From G965214625 sp965214625 (lineage in GTDB: Bacteria > Pseudomonadota > Gammaproteobacteria > Arenicellales > Poriferihabitantaceae): a stretch of DNA of 64,000 nt. Below the pieces are notes generated by a model. It worked only from the letters and a program-made list of their open reading frames with translations, was not told where the DNA came from and did not search any database. Positions within the stretch are counted from its first letter, which is position 1; each line of letters opens with the position of its first letter. Location: contig OZ243962.1 in the NCBI GenBank assembly GCA_965214625.1, positions 682,001 to 746,000 of the forward strand, written 5' to 3'. The position numbers and the translations under genes are program-made. Positions 59,499 to 64,000 of this stretch are shown here, one piece after another.

Positions 59499-61610
59499 TC
59501 ATGTCCTCTCTCTCATCAGCGCATCCGCCACCACGATAAAATCGGTACCAACCATGACCGGGTTGAACTCCATTTCAACCAGTCGGTCGGCCCGGTCTTC
59601 CGCAAACTGGGCTAATTTCAGGATCATCTGGACGACGGCCTCGATATCCGTTCCGGGTTTGCCCCTAAAGCCGGACAACAGCGGATAACAATACAGGTTT
59701 TGAAGGGCGACAAGTACACGTGCCTGACTGACTGGTAAGATCAGCGTCTGAATATCCGAAACCAGTTCCACCAACACACCGCCACTGGCGATAACCATCA
59801 CAAACCCAAACTGTTCATCCTGTCGAATTCCAATCAACAACTCGCAAATCGTCCCCTGAATCATCTGTTCCACCAATATTCCCTTTAGATTGATTTCCGC
59901 TTTATGACCGCGAACACGGTCAAGCATTTCACTGACCGCACAGGTCACCTGATGCTCATCACACAACTCGATGTGGACGGCATTGAATTCAGTTTTATGC
60001 ACCAAGTCTTCGCTGACAAGCTTGGCCACAACCGGAAAACCGATCTCCTTTGCCACCGTCCCGACTCGTTCCCACGCTTCCAGTGGCACCATTGTTGAAG
60101 CCGGTATCGCGATACCATACTCCGAAATACTCCGTTTGCTTTCCCATTCATCGACCGTTCCAATCGTCAGGGTACTGCGTTGCACATACCGAATCATCCG
60201 AAACGCAGTGCGGTTTTTTTCAGCCAAGATCCGCCGTCGGTTCATCCCGTAAACACAGGCATTTCGGATAGCATCCAATCCATGGTCTATGCCCTGCAAA
60301 GGGGTCACTCCCCGGTTGATAATCGACTCCCTGATCTCCTGGCTCATGTTCTCGGACAGTTCACTGCAAATCGCCGATGGAATATTGCATTCATTCATGA
60401 CGGCAGCGAACGAGATCCCATCAGAGACATAGTGAGAATTGTCTGCATGGATTGCTTTTGGTGGATAGTCCTGTATCAGGATCGCAGCATCGTATCCCGA
60501 TTGCATCGCCGCCCTGAAAACAGTCGGCATGACCTCCTGATTACCCCACAATGGCGTGGTGTAGTCCAGCGGGTTGGAGACCGTGGCAATGTCAGGTAAC
60601 AACGAGGCCAGTTTATCAGCAGCCACAACATCGGGTGGCGTTAACCGAAGCCCGTTCGTCTCGCCATAATCGGCTACCAGCGCCGCATCGCCGCCCGAGC
60701 AGGTAAAGGCGGCCAGACGATTGCCTTTCGGGACACCGGAAACAGTCATGAATTTGAGCGTCTCCAGCAATTCTGCCGGCGAACGGACCCTGATCACGCC
60801 GACCTGATCGAACAGTGCCTGGTAAGCCTCATCAGCCCCGGCCAGGGACCCGGTATGGCTGACAGTCAATTGTGACCCGATCGATGAACTGCCCGCCTTG
60901 AGTACCACCACCGGCTTTTCGGCCTCGAGCGCTCGGGTGCACGCCCTGGCGAAAGACGGGATATTGACGATTCCCTCGATGTATAATCCCATTGCGGACA
61001 CGGCCGGGTCGTCCACCAGGCAGTCGATATAATCTTCCATCGCCAGTACTGCCTGATTTCCCGCAGAGATCACATACGCAAAGGGAACCGAACGCTGGTT
61101 CATCGTCAGGTTGGCAGACATCATGCCACTTTGCATGATCAGGGCAACCCCTTCCGTGCAGGTTGATTCCCCTGCGCCAAATGGCCATAAAACAGCTCGA
61201 TTGGTGTAACTGATGACGCCATAGCAATTCGGTCCGACCAGTGCCAGATCGCCTGCCGCGCAGGCCAGCGCGCGTTCGCTCTCGGCGCCCTTTGCGCCCA
61301 GTTCCCCATAGCCCGCGGTATAACACACCACCCCGCCTGCGCCCATTTGACGCAACCGGTCGACAATGTCGATCACCGAATCACGGGGGGTTGCCAAAAA
61401 CACGGCATCGGGGGCTTCCGGCAAATGTTCGACCGAAGGGTAACAGGGCTGGCCACCCAATGTTTCACGTTTGGGGTTCACACCCCACACAGGGCCACTA
61501 AAATAGGCCGCACACTGACGGGCAGAAAAGTCGGCATCCGTTCCACCGATAAAAGCGATATGACGCGGCCTGAACAACCGTTGGAGATTGACTTTTCTTT
61601 TTGACATCAT
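59499..61610 (-). CDS. NDP-forming acyl-CoA synthetase
   Basis: This 703-residue protein is of the ADP-forming acetyl-CoA synthetase / succinyl-CoA synthetase superfamily. The N-terminal CoA-binding domain starts at about residue 10 (LFRPRHIAFIGGTD). Two ligase domains follow, with the phosphorylated histidine in TVSHTGSLAGADEAY near residue 259. The C-terminal ATP-grasp domain has IGFPVVAKLVSEDLVHKTE and GFVMVIASGGVLVELV. It interconverts an acyl-CoA plus ADP and phosphate with the free acid and ATP. It is divergent from the caiD-carnitine dehydrogenase operon. The likely substrate is betainyl-CoA, carnitinyl-CoA or crotonobetainyl-CoA. Confidence 0.85.
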   Translation of the reverse strand: MMSKRKVNLQRLFRPRHIAFIGGTDADFSARQCAAYFSGPVWGVNPKRETLGGQPCYPSVEHLPEAPDAVFLATPRDSVIDIVDRLRQMGAGGVVCYTAGYGELGAKGAESERALACAAGDLALVGPNCYGVISYTNRAVLWPFGAGESTCTEGVALIMQSGMMSANLTMNQRSVPFAYVISAGNQAVLAMEDYIDCLVDDPAVSAMGLYIEGIVNIPSFARACTRALEAEKPVVVLKAGSSSIGSQLTVSHTGSLAGADEAYQALFDQVGVIRVRSPAELLETLKFMTVSGVPKGNRLAAFTCSGGDAALVADYGETNGLRLTPPDVVAADKLASLLPDIATVSNPLDYTTPLWGNQEVMPTVFRAAMQSGYDAAILIQDYPPKAIHADNSHYVSDGISFAAVMNECNIPSAICSELSENMSQEIRESIINRGVTPLQGIDHGLDAIRNACVYGMNRRRILAEKNRTAFRMIRYVQRSTLTIGTVDEWESKRSISEYGIAIPASTMVPLEAWERVGTVAKEIGFPVVAKLVSEDLVHKTEFNAVHIELCDEHQVTCAVSEMLDRVRGHKAEINLKGILVEQMIQGTICELLIGIRQDEQFGFVMVIASGGVLVELVSDIQTLILPVSQARVLVALQNLYCYPLLSGFRGKPGTDIEAVVQMILKLAQFAEDRADRLVEMEFNPVMVGTDFIVVADALMRERT

Positions 61611-61715
61611 TCGATTATCTTTACCCCTCCGGATCGATCACCACCGGCAAACCAAGCGCAATCATATACTATTTTAACAAAACACCGCCCAAACTCTTTT
61701 TGACCAGACAACCTG
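61611..61715. promoter_or_regulatory. Divergent promoter region of the carnitine operons
   Basis: The 105-base gap between the acyl-CoA synthetase and caiD starts must hold promoters for both directions. It is AT-rich near 61665-61680 (TATACTATTTTAAC). No regulator gene is adjacent. Confidence 0.4.
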
Positions 61716-62537
61716 ATGACCCCCATGCCCAATCACTCCCCAGACATTATTCTTGATGAAAACGGTCCTGTTTTCGAAATTATCATTGACCGACCGAAGG
61801 TGAATGCAATTGATACCGCCACCAGTCGGAAAATGGGCGAGGCCTTTGTGTATTTCAGGGACAACCCGGCTTTGAAGGTGTGTATCATTACCGGCGCAGG
61901 CAATCGGATTTTCTCAGCAGGATGGGATCTGAAATCGCTCGACAGCGGAGGAACCCAACTTGATAACTGGTGGGAGAATGAAGATCCGGATCTCGGGGGG
62001 TTTGCCGGGATCACCGAACTGTGGAACCTGAACAAACCGGTGATCGCCGCATTGAACGGACTGGCCATTGGAGGCGGATTTGAAATCGCCCTTGCCTGTG
62101 ATCTAATTATCGCCGCAGAGCATGTCGAATTCGCGTTACCTGAACTTCCCCTCGGTATCATCCCAGATGCCGGCGCGGTCCAAAGACTGCCCAAGCGTGT
62201 GCCTTACAATATTGCGCTGGAACTGCTGTATCTGGGACGACGCATGACCGCCAAAGAAGCCGCCCGATATGGGCTGGTGAACAAGGTGGTCGATCCCAGT
62301 GAATTGATCGACTGTGCCAGAAATTGGGCTGAACAACTGGCTCAGGTCGCCCCCCTTGCCCTTCAGTCCATCAAGGAGGTGTTGCGGGCAATAGACGGCA
62401 AGAGTACACAAAGCGCATTTCATACCATGCGCCATGATAAGCTTCCCAACTACCGGGCCATGCTCCGTTCCGGGGATGCCGAAGAGGGGGTCAAGGCATT
62501 TGTTGAGAAAAGGAAGCCGGACTTCCAGGGAAACTGA
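61716..62537 (+). CDS. caiD: Carnitinyl-CoA dehydratase-like enoyl-CoA hydratase
   Basis: This 273-residue crotonase-fold protein closely follows E. coli CaiD: DRPKVNAIDTATSRKMGEAF, RIFSAGWDLKSL, the oxyanion-hole segment LNGLAIGGGFEIALACDLII and the catalytic ELPLGIIPDAGAVQRLP. CaiD interconverts carnitinyl-CoA and crotonobetainyl-CoA. The carnitine dehydrogenase gene follows by 2 bases, which supports the role. caiA, caiB, caiC and caiT are absent here. No Shine-Dalgarno is visible; the second ATG at 61725 is an alternative start. Confidence 0.87.
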   Translation: MTPMPNHSPDIILDENGPVFEIIIDRPKVNAIDTATSRKMGEAFVYFRDNPALKVCIITGAGNRIFSAGWDLKSLDSGGTQLDNWWENEDPDLGGFAGITELWNLNKPVIAALNGLAIGGGFEIALACDLIIAAEHVEFALPELPLGIIPDAGAVQRLPKRVPYNIALELLYLGRRMTAKEAARYGLVNKVVDPSELIDCARNWAEQLAQVAPLALQSIKEVLRAIDGKSTQSAFHTMRHDKLPNYRAMLRSGDAEEGVKAFVEKRKPDFQGN

Positions 62538-62539
62538 CC

Positions 62540-63493
62540 ATGTTGACCCGATCACCCACTGAGGTAAAAAACATCGCCTGTATCGGTGCCGGCCCGATCG
62601 GCGGCGGATGGACCGCCCACTTTCTGGCACAAGGTTATCGGGTGAAAACGTACTTGCATGACGCAGCTGAGATCGCCGCACTTGAGAATCTGCTGGAAAC
62701 TGCCTGGGGAAGCTTGACCGAAATGGGTTTGGCGACTGATGCCTCTTTGGATCATTTCAGCTGGACAACTGTCCTTGAAGAAGCGGTCTCAGAGGCGGAG
62801 TTCATTCAAGAGAGTATTCCGGAAGTCTTGGCGCTCAAGCAGACACTCTATCAGCAACTGGGAAACCTCGTCGATCCGCAGGTCGTCATTGCATCGAGCA
62901 CCTCCGGATTGTCCATGAGCGATATCCAGTCCGACTGTTCAACGCCTCAAAGAACCGTTGTCGGGCATCCGTTCAACCCGCCTTATCTGTTGCCGTTGGT
63001 CGAAATGATTGGCGGGAAAGCGACCGCCCCGCACACGGTTGAGTGGACCCGGCAGTTCTACGAGACCGCCGGGAAAGCACCCTTGATACTGAAAAAGGAG
63101 GTCCCCGGGTTCATTGCAACCCGCCTGCAGGAAGCAATCTGGCGCGAAGCCCTGCATATGATTGCCAACGGCGAAGCCACGGTTGAACAAATCGATCAGG
63201 CAATAGTCAATGGACCCGGTCCCCGCTGGGCACTGATGGGGCCTTGTGAAATTTTCCATATTGGAGGCGGTGAAGGCGGAATGGCGTACTGCCTCGAGCA
63301 ATTCGGCCCTGCCCTCAAACTCCCCTGGACAAGATTAGCCGCACCTGCGTTGACCCGCAAACTGAAAGACACCCTCATCGACGGCTGCCTCGAGATGACA
63401 GATCACCAGAATTTCACGTCGTTAAGCCAAAAACTGAACAACGGACTGGTCGAAATCGCGAAAACGAAGAAAAGACTGGACACGCCGGATTAA
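62540..63493 (+). CDS. lcdH: L-carnitine dehydrogenase
   Basis: This 317-residue 3-hydroxyacyl-CoA-dehydrogenase-fold protein has the NAD-binding IACIGAGPIGGGWTAHFLAQ near residue 12, ASSTSGLSMSDIQ, and GHPFNPPYLLPLVEMIGG with the catalytic histidine. It matches carnitine dehydrogenases, which oxidise carnitine to 3-dehydrocarnitine without CoA. C-terminal RWALMGPCEIFHIGGGEGGM is typical. It is 2 bases behind caiD and faces the BKACE gene, whose product uses 3-dehydrocarnitine. Confidence 0.9.
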   Translation: MLTRSPTEVKNIACIGAGPIGGGWTAHFLAQGYRVKTYLHDAAEIAALENLLETAWGSLTEMGLATDASLDHFSWTTVLEEAVSEAEFIQESIPEVLALKQTLYQQLGNLVDPQVVIASSTSGLSMSDIQSDCSTPQRTVVGHPFNPPYLLPLVEMIGGKATAPHTVEWTRQFYETAGKAPLILKKEVPGFIATRLQEAIWREALHMIANGEATVEQIDQAIVNGPGPRWALMGPCEIFHIGGGEGGMAYCLEQFGPALKLPWTRLAAPALTRKLKDTLIDGCLEMTDHQNFTSLSQKLNNGLVEIAKTKKRLDTPD

Positions 63494-63535
63494 TGCCTCC
63501 GGCTGTTGCTGACGGCTTGACGGGCAAACCGTCGT

Positions 63536-64000
63536 TCAGGACAAACCCAGTTTTTGCCTGGCCTCGGCAGCAGAAAGCACCTTTGCGCCCAACCGATTGA
63601 TAATCTCCACGGCCCTTTCGACCAGCATTGCATTGGTGGCCAAGACACCACGGTCCAGATAGAGATTGTCTTCCAACCCCACCCGTACATTGCCTCCCAA
63701 CAACACCGCCTGGGCCACCATTGGCATCTGCATACGGGAAATACCAAAACCGGCCCAGATCGCATCATTCGGCAATGCCTGTTTCATCGCAGCCATCGTT
63801 TCAGTATCGGCACCAGCTCCCCACGGAATGCCCAGACAAATCTGAAACAGTGGCGGAACATCCACCAGCCCCTCGTCAATCAATGCCCGGGCAAGTCGGA
63901 TCTGGCCAAGATCAAAGACCTCCAATTCCGGTTTAACACCCAATGTCTGCACAGTTTTTGCCATCTTTCTCAAAAAGGGTGCCGTATTGATATAGGTATC
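63536..64000 (-). CDS. BKACE (DUF849) family enzyme, 3-dehydrocarnitine cleavage type, C-terminal part
   Basis: The frame is open to the right window edge, so the first part of the protein lies outside. The visible 155 residues include VKPELEVFDLGQIRLARALI, QICLGIPWGAGADTETM, AGFGISRMQMPMVAQAVLLGG and VRVGLEDNLYLDRG. These are standard for the 3-keto-5-aminohexanoate cleavage enzyme family. With the facing carnitine dehydrogenase it most likely condenses 3-dehydrocarnitine with acetyl-CoA to give betainyl-CoA and acetoacetate, as CdhC does. The two genes are convergent rather than in one operon. Confidence 0.88.
   Translation of the reverse strand, partial: DTYINTAPFLRKMAKTVQTLGVKPELEVFDLGQIRLARALIDEGLVDVPPLFQICLGIPWGAGADTETMAAMKQALPNDAIWAGFGISRMQMPMVAQAVLLGGNVRVGLEDNLYLDRGVLATNAMLVERAVEIINRLGAKVLSAAEARQKLGLS

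Noticed and set aside
1..64000. CRISPR arrays, tRNA/rRNA genes, insertion sequences, prophage
   Set aside because: No regularly spaced repeats, no T-arm-like GGTTCGAATCC with a cloverleaf, and no transposase or phage structural gene could be found on reading both strands.

Overview
The window reads as a chromosomal segment of a free-living gammaproteobacterium. Several gene orders are typical of that class: zapA / 6S RNA / ygfA, ygfB-pepP-ubiH-ubiI, miaB-ybeZ-ybeY-lnt, yciO-scpA-scpB-rluB with a yciK-like neighbour, ispB against rplU-rpmA-obgE-proB, and murJ-ribF-lspA. AcnB, PcnB, Fur and Zur also fit. I cannot name the genus. Base composition is moderate and coding density is high. There are no tRNA or rRNA genes, no CRISPR array and no intact transposon.

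Layout. 1-3.0 kb: a GntR regulator faces an operon for a sarcosine-oxidase-like flavoenzyme and a glutamine-synthetase-like enzyme that is cut by the window edge. 3.1-5.3 kb: a membrane protein, then amtB with a 55-residue membrane mini-protein behind it. 5.8-9.6 kb: a cytochrome c5, an isopropylmalate-dehydrogenase relative, an Asp/Glu-racemase-family protein and an M24 peptidase-fold hydrolase. 9.7-17.7 kb: an SDR that has lost its catalytic residues, rluB-scpB-scpA-yciO, pcnB and acnB. 17.8-23.4 kb: a lipoprotein, bioY, lnt-ybeY-ybeZ-miaB. 23.6-27.0 kb: one very long gene for a RecB-nuclease / RNase-H-like / SF1-helicase fusion, probably acquired. 27.3-36.6 kb: cyclophilin, EVE protein, ygfA, 6S RNA, zapA, a coiled-coil protein, the ygfB-pepP-ubiH-ubiI operon, fur and a PfkB kinase. 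36.8-37.6 kb: two back-to-back gene fragments, an HNH (DUF1524-type) nuclease tail and a cysteine desulfurase tail, which look like the scar of a phosphorothioation-type defence system. 37.9-55.1 kb: housekeeping genes (phosphatase, ppx, lspA-ribF-murJ, rpsT, proB-obgE-rpmA-rplU, ispB, redoxin, FAH-family, zur-znuC-znuB, cysK, trpS). 55.2-64.0 kb: a carnitine / glycine-betaine catabolic region.

How it fits together. The right-hand region carries a carnitine dehydrogenase, a BKACE-type cleavage enzyme, a CaiD-like enoyl-CoA hydratase, an NDP-forming acyl-CoA synthetase, a non-pyrrolysine MttB-type methyltransferase and a dimethylglycine-dehydrogenase-like flavoprotein. Together they suggest stepwise conversion of carnitine to glycine betaine and then to dimethylglycine and sarcosine. 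The left-edge flavoenzyme, GS-like enzyme and ammonium transporter fit use of methylated amines as carbon and nitrogen sources. The least explained items are the NDP-forming synthetase in place of the usual thioesterase, the pseudo-SDR, the amtB-linked mini-protein, the fused nuclease-helicase and the defence-island scar.
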